Counted from the stretch's first letter, positions 18,262 through 27,071 are shown. The stretch is DNA of 64,000 nucleotides from Mycolicibacter heraklionensis (GCF_001021505.1 NZ_LDPO01000007.1:124001-188000), one strand, 5' to 3'. Notes: generated from the letters alone by a model not told the origin. A program made the numbers and translations.

Positions 18262-19086
18262 ATGGGCAAAGTCCAACCCGACCTCGGCGAGGTCCAGGAA
18301 ACCCTGTTGATTCCGCTGTACGGACGCGCACGCGACAACGCGAAGAGGCATCCGATCCTGCATGACGCGCGGGCCGCTGAGCTGGTCGACGACCTGGATT
18401 ACGACTTCGCGCGTTTTCGTGGCGGCTCGTTGCCGGGCTCGGTTCTGCGCACCGCGATTTTCGATGTCTGGGTCCGCCAATTCCTGCGCGACCACCCCAG
18501 CGGCACGGTCGTCGAGATCGGCACGGGGCTCAACACGCGCTTCGAACGAGTCGACAACGGACGGTTGCGCTGGTTCGACCTGGACCTACCCGACACCATC
18601 GAACTGCGTCGTCGCTACTTCGCCGACACCGAACGCCGCACCATGCTGGCGGGCTCGGTCCTGGAGACCGATTGGTTCGACGCCGTCGCCGCCGCACCGG
18701 CCCCGTATTTGTTCGTCGCCGAGGCCGTACTGCTGTACTTCCCCGAAGACCAGGCGCGCGGCGCCATTCGCAATCTCGCCGCGCGGTTCCCGGGATCGCA
18801 CCTCGTCGTCGATACCGGCGGCCGCAAGATGATCGAGAACCAGCACCGCAACGGTGCGATGAAGGCACTGACGGCCCGGATGAAGTGGGTCTGCGACGAC
18901 CCGCGTGAACTCGACACCTGGGGTATGGAGCTGCTGGACAGCCGCACCCTGGCAACGCCGCAGCCCGAGCTGGCCACTTCGCTGCCCGCGCGCTACCGCT
19001 ACGGCCTGCCGGCGCTGGCGCGGATTGCGCCCGGAATCGTGAACGCCTACCGGTTCAACCTGTTCCGCCTGGGGAACCCGTCGTGA
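18262..19086 (+). CDS. class I SAM-dependent methyltransferase, LCMT/PPM family
   Basis: A 274-residue methyltransferase of the leucine-carboxyl-methyltransferase-like family that is expanded in mycobacteria. The SAM site is VVEIGTGLNTRFERVDN (GxGxxTR), followed by the acidic loop WFDLDLPDTIELRRRYF and the later VAEAVLLYFPED. The ATG at 18262 has GAGGTGAG upstream. Known relatives methylate small polyketide-like or phenolic products, but the substrate here is not visible. It is divergent from mmpS and overlaps the next gene by four bases (GTGA). Confidence 0.85.
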   Translation: MGKVQPDLGEVQETLLIPLYGRARDNAKRHPILHDARAAELVDDLDYDFARFRGGSLPGSVLRTAIFDVWVRQFLRDHPSGTVVEIGTGLNTRFERVDNGRLRWFDLDLPDTIELRRRYFADTERRTMLAGSVLETDWFDAVAAAPAPYLFVAEAVLLYFPEDQARGAIRNLAARFPGSHLVVDTGGRKMIENQHRNGAMKALTARMKWVCDDPRELDTWGMELLDSRTLATPQPELATSLPARYRYGLPALARIAPGIVNAYRFNLFRLGNPS

Positions 19087-19520
19087 GCACCGTCGTCGTC
19101 AGCACCGAGCTACCGATTTCCGCGCAACGCGCCGCGGCACTGGCGCGCAAGCCTGCGTTGATGCAATTCGTGCTCGCCCCGGCCCTCAAACTGCCCGGAC
19201 TGGAAGCACCTGATCGCATCGAGGTGGGCACCCGCGCGTCGGCGCGACTGTGGTGGTTCGGTGTCCTCCCGGCCTGGACTCATCACCTCGAAATCAAAGA
19301 GCTCGACGACCTGACGATCTACACCCACGAACACGGCGGGCCCGTGCACACCTGGAACCATCGCCTCACGTTCACTCCCCTCGACGAGCATCGCTGCCGC
19401 TACACCGACGAGATCGAGACCGATGACGGCATCAAAGGCTTAGGTACACGTCTGTTCATCCGGCTGATGTTCGCCCATCGGCACCGCCGCTGGAGCACGC
19501 TGGCCGCCATCGTCTCCTGA
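19083..19520 (+). CDS. SRPBCC-like hypothetical protein
   Basis: A 145-residue cytosolic protein. The repeated beta pattern (ARLWWFGVLPAWTHHLEIKE; LTFTPLDEHRCRYTDEIE) and C-terminal helix fit a small SRPBCC/polyketide-cyclase-like ligand-binding fold, though no signature motif is decisive. Translation is coupled to the methyltransferase through a GTGA overlap, so the two likely act on a common ligand. Confidence 0.65.
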   Translation: MSTVVVSTELPISAQRAAALARKPALMQFVLAPALKLPGLEAPDRIEVGTRASARLWWFGVLPAWTHHLEIKELDDLTIYTHEHGGPVHTWNHRLTFTPLDEHRCRYTDEIETDDGIKGLGTRLFIRLMFAHRHRRWSTLAAIVS

Positions 19521-19573
19521 CCGGCGAACCGGCAAACCTGTCACGGAAAACACCTAGTGCCACCCCAACGCAA

Positions 19574-19592
19574 CTACTACACTCAGTCGTAG
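19574..19592. promoter_or_regulatory. imperfect dyad upstream of cydA
   Basis: CTACTAC (19574-19580) and GTCGTAG (19586-19592) are inverted repeats with one mismatch around ACTCA, 31 bp before the cydA ATG. The position suits a repressor or activator site for the cyd operon; no known regulator is assigned. Confidence 0.35.
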
Positions 19593-19622
19593 CATCGGCT
19601 CCGCAGCTCCGGGAGATCGCCC

Positions 19623-21092
19623 ATGGATGTAGTCGACTTATCGCGGTGGCAGTTTGGCATCACCACCGTCTATCACTTCATTTTTGTGCCGCTGACCATA
19701 GGTTTGGCCCCGTTGGTCGCGATCATGCAGACGGTATGGGTGCTCACCGACAACGTCGCCTGGTACCGGCTCACCAAGTTCTTCGGCAAGCTGTTCCTGA
19801 TCAACTTCGCGCTGGGGGTGGCCACCGGGATCGTGCAGGAATTCCAGTTCGGGATGAACTGGAGCGAGTACTCCCGGTTCGTCGGCGACGTGTTCGGCGC
19901 ACCGCTGGCCATGGAGGGGCTTGCCGCCTTCTTCTTGGAATCCACCTTCCTGGGGCTGTGGATCTTCGGCTGGGGCCGATTGCCGCGAATGGTGCACCTG
20001 GCGTGCATCTGGGTTGTCGCCATCGCCACCAACCTCTCGGCGTTCTTCATCATCGCCGCCAACTCGTTCATGCAGCACCCGGTCGGCGCCCACTTCAATC
20101 CGCAGACCAAACGCGCCGAATTGGACAGCATCATGGCGCTGTTCACCAACAACACCGCCCAAGCCGCCCTGTCGCACGCGGTCGCCGGCGCGTTCTTGAC
20201 GGCCGGGACATTCGTCGCCGCGGTGAGCGCCTGGTGGATGGTCCGGTCCCGGGCCGGCGGCTCCGCGCAGACCGCCGACGGTGACGCGGCCACCATGTAC
20301 CGGCCGGCGACCATCCTCGGGTGTTGGGTCGCACTGGTCGCCGCGGTCGGGCTGTTCTTCACCGGCGACGTACAGGGCAAGCTGATGTTCGTCCAACAGC
20401 CGATGAAGATGGCGTCGGCGGAGTCGTTGTGCGACACCGCCACCGACCCGAACTTCTCGGTCCTGACCGTCGGACGGCAGAACAACTGCGACCATCTGAC
20501 CCGGGTGATCGAGGTGCCGTATGTGCTGCCGTTCCTGGCCGAGGGCCGATTCAACGGCGTTCGACTCGACGGCGTCCGTGACATTCAGCAGCACTACGAG
20601 CAGAAGTTCGGCGCCGGCGACTACCGGCCGAACCTGTTCGTCACCTACTGGTCGTTCCGCGCGATGATCGGCCTGCTGCTGATTCCGGTGCTGTTCGCGA
20701 TGGTCGCGCTGTGGCTGACGCGGCGCGGACAGATCCCGCAGCAACGCTGGTTCTCCTGGTTCGCGCTCGTGAGCATCCCCATGCCATTCCTGGCCAACAG
20801 CGCCGGCTGGATCTTCACCGAGATGGGCCGTCAGCCTTGGGTTGTCGCCCCCAACCCGACCGGCGACCCGAATGTGCGGCTGACCGTCGCCGAAGGTGTG
20901 TCGGGAAACAGCGCGGGCTTGGTGGTCACCTCGCTGGTGATGTTCACCCTGGTCTATGCGGTGCTGGCGGTGATCTGGTTCTGGTTGATCAGACGCTACG
21001 TGGCCGAGGGCCCACAGGAGCACGACGCCGAACCCGCGCCGCCGGCTCCGCCCGGCGAAAACGACGTGGCGCCACTGTCATTCGCCTACTGA
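19623..21092 (+). CDS. cydA: cytochrome bd ubiquinol/menaquinol oxidase subunit I
   Basis: A 489-residue multi-pass membrane protein carrying hemes b558, b595 and d. Visible signatures are RWQFGITTVYHFIFVPLTIG near the N-terminus (His18 is the b595/d ligand region), the quinol-loop motif QQPMKMASAE and the conserved MGRQPWVV near residue 400. The length is that of a short-Q-loop CydA. It oxidises quinol and reduces O2 to water with high affinity, supporting growth at low oxygen or when the bcc-aa3 branch is blocked. First gene of cydABDC; cydB starts 20 bp after its stop. Confidence 0.97.
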   Translation: MDVVDLSRWQFGITTVYHFIFVPLTIGLAPLVAIMQTVWVLTDNVAWYRLTKFFGKLFLINFALGVATGIVQEFQFGMNWSEYSRFVGDVFGAPLAMEGLAAFFLESTFLGLWIFGWGRLPRMVHLACIWVVAIATNLSAFFIIAANSFMQHPVGAHFNPQTKRAELDSIMALFTNNTAQAALSHAVAGAFLTAGTFVAAVSAWWMVRSRAGGSAQTADGDAATMYRPATILGCWVALVAAVGLFFTGDVQGKLMFVQQPMKMASAESLCDTATDPNFSVLTVGRQNNCDHLTRVIEVPYVLPFLAEGRFNGVRLDGVRDIQQHYEQKFGAGDYRPNLFVTYWSFRAMIGLLLIPVLFAMVALWLTRRGQIPQQRWFSWFALVSIPMPFLANSAGWIFTEMGRQPWVVAPNPTGDPNVRLTVAEGVSGNSAGLVVTSLVMFTLVYAVLAVIWFWLIRRYVAEGPQEHDAEPAPPAPPGENDVAPLSFAY

Positions 21093-21112
21093 CTGAGAAG
21101 GAGGTCATCGCG

Positions 21113-22156
21113 GTGGGTCTGCAACAGGTGTGGTTTGTACTGGTCGCGGTGCTGTTCCTCGGATTCTTCGTCTTGGAGGGCTTCGACTTCGGAGTCGGGA
21201 TGCTGATGGCGCCGTTCGGCCGCGCCAGCACCGGTGGTTCAGCGGAAGCCCACCGGCGTGCGGCGCTGAACACCATCGGCCCGGTTTGGGACGGCAACGA
21301 GGTCTGGCTGCTCACTGCCGGCGGCGCGATGTTCGCCGCATTCCCCGGCTGGTACGCCACCGTGTTCTCGACGCTGTACCTGCCGCTGCTGGCGATCCTG
21401 TTCGGCATGATCGTGCGCGCCGTCGCGATCGAGTGGCGCGGCAAAGTCGACGACCCGAAATGGCGGGCGTGGGCGGACCTCGCGATTGCCGCCGGTTCCT
21501 GGCTGCCCGCGATTCTGTGGGGGGTGGCGTTCGCGATCCTGGTCCGGGGCCTTCCGGTGGACGCCGACCACCGTGTCCATCTGGCGTTCGGCGACGTGAT
21601 CAACGCCTACACCCTGCTGGGTGGGCTGGCCACCGGCGGGCTTTTCCTCTTCTACGGTGCGGTCTTCACGGCGTTGAAGACCGCCGGGGCGATCCGTGAC
21701 GATGCGCACCGCTTCGCGAACCGGCTGGCGCTACCGGTGACCGCGCTGGTCGCCGCCTTCGGGGTATGGACCCAACTGGCATACGGCACCACCTGGACCT
21801 GGCTGGTGCTGGGCGTCGCGGTGGTCGCCCAGCTGGCCGCGGTGGCGCTGGTGTGGCGCCGGGTCTCCGACGGCTGGGCCTTCACCTGCACCGCGGTGGT
21901 GGTCGCGGCGGTGGTCATCCTGTTGTTCGGCGCCCTGTACCCGGCGCTGGTGCCCTCCACCCTGGATCCGCAGTGGAGCCTGACGATCTACAACGCGTCG
22001 TCCACCCCGTACACCTTGAAAATCATGACCTGGGCGGCGGCGATCTTCGCCCCGCTGGTGGTGGTGTACCAAGGCTGGACGTACTGGGTTTTCCGGCAAC
22101 GGATCTCAGCGGAGCAGATCCCGCCGTCCATCGGGTTGGCGAGGCAACCGTCCTGA
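21113..22156 (+). CDS. cydB: cytochrome bd oxidase subunit II
   Basis: A 347-residue membrane protein from GTG 21113 (MGLQQVWFVLVAVLFLGFFV), with an AGAAGGAGG ribosome site eight bases upstream that decides this start over the long upstream frame. Family motifs are LEGFDFGVGML, NTIGPVWDGNEVWLL and AFPGWYATVFS, followed by the expected TM helices. It pairs with CydA to form the oxidase. Confidence 0.97.
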   Translation: MGLQQVWFVLVAVLFLGFFVLEGFDFGVGMLMAPFGRASTGGSAEAHRRAALNTIGPVWDGNEVWLLTAGGAMFAAFPGWYATVFSTLYLPLLAILFGMIVRAVAIEWRGKVDDPKWRAWADLAIAAGSWLPAILWGVAFAILVRGLPVDADHRVHLAFGDVINAYTLLGGLATGGLFLFYGAVFTALKTAGAIRDDAHRFANRLALPVTALVAAFGVWTQLAYGTTWTWLVLGVAVVAQLAAVALVWRRVSDGWAFTCTAVVVAAVVILLFGALYPALVPSTLDPQWSLTIYNASSTPYTLKIMTWAAAIFAPLVVVYQGWTYWVFRQRISAEQIPPSIGLARQPS

Positions 22157-23826
22157 GCGCCCGGGCCTCTCGGGCGCCGCTCGACCCGCGGCTGTGGCAG
22201 GCATCGACGGCGGTGCGCCGCTTCCTGCTGGCCATGGTCGGCTGTGGAGTGGTGATCTCTGCCTGCGCAATCGGATCCGCGATCATGTTGGCCGACATCG
22301 TGTCTCACGTGATCACCGAACCGTCGACACGCAACGTCGCGCACTGGTCACCGCTGCTGGCAGCGCTCGCGCTGCTGTGGACGGTGCGCACGGCTGCGCA
22401 CTGGCTGCAGGCACGCCTGGGTCAGCGCGGAGCCAGCGCCGCGATCGCCGAGCTGAGCGGACGGGTGCTGACCGCGGTCACAGCGCGTTCCCCCCGCCGG
22501 CTGGCCATCGAACGGGATCCCGCGGCGGCCGTGGTCACCCGGGGACTGGACGGCCTGCGCCCCTACTTCACCGCCTACCTGCCCGCGCTGTTACTCGCGG
22601 CGATTCTGACCCCGGTCACCGTGCTGGTGATCGCCTGCTACGACCGGCGCGCGGCGGTACTCGTCCTGATCACCCTGCCGCTGATCCCGGTCTTCATGGT
22701 GCTGATCGGCCTTGCCACCGCCGACCGCTCGGCGGCGGCCTTGGCGGCCATGACGACCTTGCAGGCGCGGCTGCTGGATCTGATTGCCGGCATCCCGACG
22801 CTGCGCGCCCTCGGGCGAGCTGACGGGCCGCAGCGCCGCATCGCCGAACTGTCCGACGCGCACCGGCGGTCGACGATGGCCACGCTGCGGATCGCCTTCT
22901 TGTCGGCGCTGGTGCTCGAATTGCTGGCCACGCTGAGCGTGGCGGTGGTGGCCGTCAGCATCGGCCTGCGCCTGGTGTTCGGCGAGATGAGCCTGACCGC
23001 CGGCCTGACCGTGTTGCTGCTGGTGCCTGACGTGTATTGGCCGCTGCGCCGGATCGGGGTGGAGTTCCACGCAGCCCAGGACGGGCGCGCCGCCGCCGAG
23101 AAGGCCTTCGCGCTGATCGGCGCACCGGTTCGCCAGGTGCCGGGAAGCCGCCGGGTAGTCGCACGTGCCGCGGAGATTCGCCTCGATCGGCTCAGCGTGG
23201 CCGGCCGGGACGGCGATGCGCCGGCCGGCCTGACCGCGGTGATCGCCCCCGGCCAGGTCACCGTGCTGACCGGAGCCAACGGTGCCGGCAAGAGCACCAC
23301 GCTGGCGGCTATCGCCGGCCTCACCGAACCCAGCTCCGGACGCATCACCGTGGCCGACGTCGATGTCGCCGCACTCGACCTGCCGGCATGGTGGGCCCAG
23401 CTGTCCTGGCTGCCGCAGCGTCCGGCGCTCATCCCGGGCACGGTGGCGGACAACCTCGCGTTGTTCGGCGATCTCATCGATACCGAAGCCGCGTGCGCCG
23501 CGGCCGGATTCGACGAGGTGATCGCGGAGCTGCCGGACGGGCTGCACACCGCGTTGGGCCGCGGCGGTGTCGGCTTGTCGTTAGGGCAGCGGCAGCGGCT
23601 GGGGCTGGCGCGCGCGCTCGGGTCGGCGGCGCCGGTGCTGCTGCTCGACGAGCCGACCGCCCACCTGGACGCCGCCACCGAACAGCGGGTCCTGGCCGCC
23701 CTGGTGCGACGCGCTCACGCCGGCGCGACGGTCGTGGTGGTGGGCCACCGCGCGCCGGTGCTGGCGATCGGCGACCGGGTCGTCACCGTGCGCAGCGAGG
23801 GAGCCGCAGCTCATGCGCCGGCCTGA
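22153..23826 (+). CDS. cydD: ABC transporter CydD, cytochrome bd assembly
   Basis: A ~557-residue half transporter: six-TM N-terminal domain, then an ATPase with Walker A GANGAGKST, signature LSLGQRQRLGLARAL and Walker B VLLLDEPTAHLD. CydDC exports thiols/binds heme and is required for bd oxidase maturation. Homology to other CydD proteins already includes PLDPRLW, which lies upstream of the first usual start (GTG 22213). The only codon in range is CTG 22153, which overlaps the cydB stop as CTGA. I place the start there with caution; GTG 22213 would cut the first residues. Confidence 0.9.
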   Translation: MSARASRAPLDPRLWQASTAVRRFLLAMVGCGVVISACAIGSAIMLADIVSHVITEPSTRNVAHWSPLLAALALLWTVRTAAHWLQARLGQRGASAAIAELSGRVLTAVTARSPRRLAIERDPAAAVVTRGLDGLRPYFTAYLPALLLAAILTPVTVLVIACYDRRAAVLVLITLPLIPVFMVLIGLATADRSAAALAAMTTLQARLLDLIAGIPTLRALGRADGPQRRIAELSDAHRRSTMATLRIAFLSALVLELLATLSVAVVAVSIGLRLVFGEMSLTAGLTVLLLVPDVYWPLRRIGVEFHAAQDGRAAAEKAFALIGAPVRQVPGSRRVVARAAEIRLDRLSVAGRDGDAPAGLTAVIAPGQVTVLTGANGAGKSTTLAAIAGLTEPSSGRITVADVDVAALDLPAWWAQLSWLPQRPALIPGTVADNLALFGDLIDTEAACAAAGFDEVIAELPDGLHTALGRGGVGLSLGQRQRLGLARALGSAAPVLLLDEPTAHLDAATEQRVLAALVRRAHAGATVVVVGHRAPVLAIGDRVVTVRSEGAAAHAPA

Positions 23827-25519
23827 TCCGCTGTGGGAAGCCGTCGGGTTACTGCAACCGCGCCTGCCCCGGTTGCTGTGGGCCGGCCTGCTCGGGACGT
23901 TGTCGCTGTGCAGCGCGCTCGCGTTGGCCGCGACGTCAGCATGGCTGATCACCCGGGCCTGGCAGATGCCACCGGTACTGGACTTGTCGATCGCCGTGGT
24001 GGCGGTACGGGCGTTCGCGATCTCACGCGGCGTATTGCACTACTGCGAGCGGCTGGTGAGCCACGACGCGGCGTTGCGGGCCGCGGGCAACGCCCGCAGC
24101 CAGCTCTACCGGCGCCTGGCCCGAGGGCCGGTAGAGACCGCGGTGCGGCTGCCCAGCGGTGAGTTGGTGGCGCGGGTGGGTTCCGATGTCGACGAGCTGG
24201 CAGACGTCCTGGTACGCGCCCTGCTCCCCATCGCAGTGGCGGCGGTGCTGGGTGTGGTGGCCTCCGCGGTGATCGCGGCGATCTCGCCGGCGGCCGCGGC
24301 GGTCCTGGCCGCCTGCCTGCTGGTCGCCGGCGTCGTCGCACCGTCGCTGGCCGCGCGGGCCGCCGCAGCACAGGAGAACACGGCCCGCGACCACCTCGCC
24401 GAGCGTGACGTCTCGGCGATGGAAGCGCTTGACCACGCCCCCGAATTGCGGATCGCCGGCCTGCTCCCCGCCGTCATCGGTGCGTCCCAGAATCGGCAGC
24501 GAGCGTGGGGGGCAGCCCTGGATGAGGCCGCCAAACCGGCCGCGATCGCCGCTGCCCTGCCCACCGCCGCGGTCGGGGTCAGTGTGCTGGGCGCCGTGGT
24601 AGCCGGGATCGGGCTCGCCGATGCCGTGGCGCCCACCACCCTGGCCATTCTGATGTTGTTGCCGCTGTCCGCGTTTGAGGCGACCACCGCGCTGCCGGGC
24701 GCCGCCGTCGCGCTGACCCGTTCACGGATCGCGGCGCGGCGCCTGGTCGACCTGGCGCCGACGGATCCCGTGGCTGCGGCCGCGCCGGCGGCGCCACGGG
24801 CAACTTCGGCCGCTACCGCGCCGCTGCACGCCGACCTGCGGTCCGGGTATCGCGGGGATCGGTCCGTCCGGGTGCGGCTTGATTTGGCGCCCGGCGACCG
24901 GCTGGCGATCACCGGCCCCAGCGGAGCCGGCAAGACCACGCTGCTGATGACCCTGGCCGGTCTGCTGCCACCGCTGGCCGGTCGTATTTCGTTAGGCGGG
25001 AGCGCACCGCAGGAGCTTTCCGAAGCCGACCTGCCATCCGCGGTCGGTTTCTTTGCCGAAGACGCACACATCTTCGCGACCACAGTCCGAGACAACCTGC
25101 TTGTGGCGCGCGGAGATTGCCGCGACGACGAACTGACCGCCGCCTTGAGCAGGGTGGGCCTCGAGGGGTGGCTGGCCGGTCTTCCCGACGGTTTGGCGAC
25201 CGTGCTGGCCGGCGGCGCCGAAGCCCTGTCGGCGGGTCAGCGACGGCGCGTGTTGCTGGCCCGGGCGCTGCTCTCGCCGGCCCGGATCGTGCTGCTCGAC
25301 GAACCGACCGAGCACCTCGACGCGGCCGACGCGGACGACCTCCTGCGGGACGTATTGGCCGCGCCCGGCCTGTTCGGAGCCGACCGGACGGTGGTGGTGG
25401 CCACCCACCACCTGCCTGACGGCGCCGCTACGCCCGGCTACGCCGCGCTCGCAATCCCCGCTGAGCCGACGGCGGCGACCCGCAGCGCCCGGCTTCGCCG
25501 CGCTCGCGATCCCCGCTAG
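23813..25519 (+). CDS. cydC: ABC transporter CydC, cytochrome bd assembly
   Basis: A 568-residue half transporter starting within the end of cydD (14-bp overlap). The TM domain (LLWAGLLGTLSLCSALALAA onwards) is followed by Walker A GPSGAGKTT, signature LSAGQRRRVLLARAL and Walker B IVLLDEPTEHLD. Together with CydD it forms the heterodimer needed for cytochrome bd assembly. The last ~30 codons encode a near-duplicate of a 33-bp segment (25431-25463 and 25486-25518), so the C-terminal tail looks like a recent small duplication beyond the ATPase fold. Confidence 0.95.
   Translation: MRRPDPLWEAVGLLQPRLPRLLWAGLLGTLSLCSALALAATSAWLITRAWQMPPVLDLSIAVVAVRAFAISRGVLHYCERLVSHDAALRAAGNARSQLYRRLARGPVETAVRLPSGELVARVGSDVDELADVLVRALLPIAVAAVLGVVASAVIAAISPAAAAVLAACLLVAGVVAPSLAARAAAAQENTARDHLAERDVSAMEALDHAPELRIAGLLPAVIGASQNRQRAWGAALDEAAKPAAIAAALPTAAVGVSVLGAVVAGIGLADAVAPTTLAILMLLPLSAFEATTALPGAAVALTRSRIAARRLVDLAPTDPVAAAAPAAPRATSAATAPLHADLRSGYRGDRSVRVRLDLAPGDRLAITGPSGAGKTTLLMTLAGLLPPLAGRISLGGSAPQELSEADLPSAVGFFAEDAHIFATTVRDNLLVARGDCRDDELTAALSRVGLEGWLAGLPDGLATVLAGGAEALSAGQRRRVLLARALLSPARIVLLDEPTEHLDAADADDLLRDVLAAPGLFGADRTVVVATHHLPDGAATPGYAALAIPAEPTAATRSARLRRARDPR
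25431..25518. repeat. two direct copies of a 33-bp unit at the end of cydC
   Basis: 25431-25463 and 25486-25518 match at 30 of 33 positions. The core GGCTNCGCCGCGCTCGC is a G/C-rich repeat unit; the second copy contributes the cydC stop codon. Confidence 0.7.
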
Positions 25520-25529
25520 GGTGCTTTAG

Positions 25530-25551
25530 TCGGCTTCCGCAAACCAGCCGA
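25530..25551 (+). terminator. possible weak hairpin after cydC
   Basis: TCGGCT (25530-25535) and AGCCGA (25546-25551) can pair around a 10-base loop, 11 bp after the cydC stop. No T-tract follows, so termination is uncertain and the dehydratase gene may be read through. Confidence 0.3.
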
Positions 25552-25571
25552 TAGAACGGTTGAGCTAACTC

Positions 25572-26600
25572 ATGACCGCAGCAGAGACGTCGGCGATCGA
25601 ATCCCGGGTCGGCCATTACTACCAAATGGACGGCACCTACCTGGTGGGCCGGGAGAAGGTTCGCGAGTACGCACGCGCCGTGCAGGACTATCACCCCGCA
25701 CACTGGGACGTCGCTGCCGCTGCGGAGATGGGCTACTCGGACGTAGTGGCACCGCTGACGTTCACCTCGACCCCCGGCATGAATTGCAATCGCCGGATGT
25801 TCGAATCGGTGGTCGTCGGCTACGACACCTACATGCAGACCGAAGAGGTCTTCGAGCAGCACCGCCCGATCGTCGCCGGCGACGAGCTGAAGATCGACGT
25901 GGAGCTGACCTCGGTGCGCCGCATCGCCGGCCGCGACTTGATCACCGTCACCAACACCTTCACCGACACCGCCGGCGAGCGGGTGCACACCCTGCACACC
26001 ACCGTCGTCGGGGTGACCGCCGAGGACATCGACCCGACCGTCAAGACGGCCGTGCACAACGCGATGATGCACGACGTCAACATTCTCGACGTCGGCGAAT
26101 CCGATGCCGCCTACGAGAAGACGGTGCGTCCCGAGGGCGAGGTTCGGATCTCCGAAGGCGGCCTGACCCGAACCCCGGCGACCCCGTCCTTCGACGACGT
26201 CAAGGTCGGCGACGAACTTCCCGTACGCCACACTCGGCTGGCGCGCGGCGACCTGGTGAACTACGCCGGTGTCGCCGGCGACGCGAACCCCATCCACTGG
26301 GACGAGGACATCGCCAAGCTGGCCGGCCTCCCCGATGTGATCGCGCACGGCATGCTCACCATGGGTCTGGGCGCGGGATTCGCCTCCGCATGGACCGGTG
26401 ACCCGGGCGCCGTCACCCGCTACGCCGTACGGCTGTCGGCGCCGGCGATCGTCTCCGCCAAGGAGGGCGCCGACATCGAGTTCAGCGGGCGGATCAAGTC
26501 GCTGGACCCGGCGACCCGCAGCGGTACCATTTTGGTCGCCGCGAAGTCTGACAACCGGAAGATCTTCGGCCTGGCGACCTTGCACGTCCGGTTCCGCTGA
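25572..26600 (+). CDS. fused HadA/HadB-like (3R)-hydroxyacyl dehydratase (double hotdog)
   Basis: A 342-residue protein made of two hotdog domains. The N-terminal half (YQMDGTYLVGREKVREYARA, then DVVAPLTFTSTPGM) resembles the substrate-binding HadA subunit. The C-terminal half has the catalytic hydratase-2 motif AGVAGDANPIHWDEDIAKLA with the Asp/His dyad, and GHGMLTMGL-like residues HGMLTMGLGAGF. Such fusions dehydrate (3R)-hydroxyacyl-ACP/CoA in long-chain fatty acid or mycolate-related elongation. It is 52 bp after cydC and probably has its own promoter. Which carrier (ACP or CoA) it uses is not visible. Confidence 0.85.
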   Translation: MTAAETSAIESRVGHYYQMDGTYLVGREKVREYARAVQDYHPAHWDVAAAAEMGYSDVVAPLTFTSTPGMNCNRRMFESVVVGYDTYMQTEEVFEQHRPIVAGDELKIDVELTSVRRIAGRDLITVTNTFTDTAGERVHTLHTTVVGVTAEDIDPTVKTAVHNAMMHDVNILDVGESDAAYEKTVRPEGEVRISEGGLTRTPATPSFDDVKVGDELPVRHTRLARGDLVNYAGVAGDANPIHWDEDIAKLAGLPDVIAHGMLTMGLGAGFASAWTGDPGAVTRYAVRLSAPAIVSAKEGADIEFSGRIKSLDPATRSGTILVAAKSDNRKIFGLATLHVRFR

Positions 26601-26775
26601 CCTGCGGTCAAGGCGGCGCCCGCAAGCCTGACAGGCCGCCTGCAGCACAGCGACAGGGAAGACCCAGTTCGCTGACAGCTAGTTTCCAGCTAACCCTGCG
26701 TACTATCAGTCGACTGAGATGACGATTGTGAAGAGAATTCCGCCCGAACAAAAAGGCGTGGACGGGTTTCGGCAA

Positions 26776-26797
26776 TCCGGCTGATGGCGCAGCCGGA
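26776..26797 (+). promoter_or_regulatory. hairpin that competes with the terminator (possible antiterminator)
   Basis: TCCGGCTG (26776-26783) pairs perfectly with CAGCCGGA (26790-26797) across a six-base loop. Its 3' arm overlaps the 5' arm of the terminator stem at 26787-26796, so both cannot form at once. Confidence 0.5.
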
Positions 26798-26822
26798 AAA
26801 CTCGAACCGGCTGCGCTTTCTT
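26787..26822 (+). terminator. intrinsic terminator in the leader of the PPE-sbtA operon
   Basis: A perfect 10-bp stem, GCGCAGCCGG (26787-26796) with CCGGCTGCGC (26807-26816), encloses the loop AAAACTCGAA and is followed by TTTCTT. It is about 190 bp after the dehydratase stop and 250 bp before the PPE start, so it may end the upstream transcript or act as an attenuator. Confidence 0.75.
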
Positions 26823-27071
26823 ACGTTTGGAATTAACGGCATAAAAGTCGTCAAAAAGCTTGATGTAAGCGGGGAATCGCTGCGGATAGCTTGATGACAG
26901 CTGCCTCACAACAGTTTTCAAAGATCCACTGGTACCACTGTCAATTGAAAAAGTCGCACGCTGTTTACATCGCAGGAACCTTGAATAGACAACGGCCGTC
27001 TAAGGTTTGGGTTCCGACGGCGAGTTTTCAGCGTCGGCAGTCAGAACGCGTGACGTAAGGAGTCACCCGAG

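Larger units (their letters stand above)
26601..27071. other. 470-bp intergenic leader upstream of the PPE-sbtA operon
   Basis: Noticeably A/T-richer than the genes on both sides. It holds a possible -10 hexamer TACTAT (26701-26706), two mutually exclusive hairpins ending in an intrinsic terminator (26776-26822), a direct repeat AGCTTGATG further on, and the PPE ribosome site AAGGAG just before 27072. The 71-codon minus-strand frame at 26706-26921 inside it looks spurious. Confidence 0.6.

Noticed and set aside
18025..18495. Upstream extension of the second mmpS frame
   Set aside because: It runs antisense to the methyltransferase gene and lacks homology; the AAGGAG-GTG at 18024 marks the real start.
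26706..26921. 71-codon minus-strand frame in the PPE-sbtA leader
   Set aside because: No homology, no ribosome site, composition unlike mycobacterial genes, and it overlaps the terminator hairpins; treated as non-coding.
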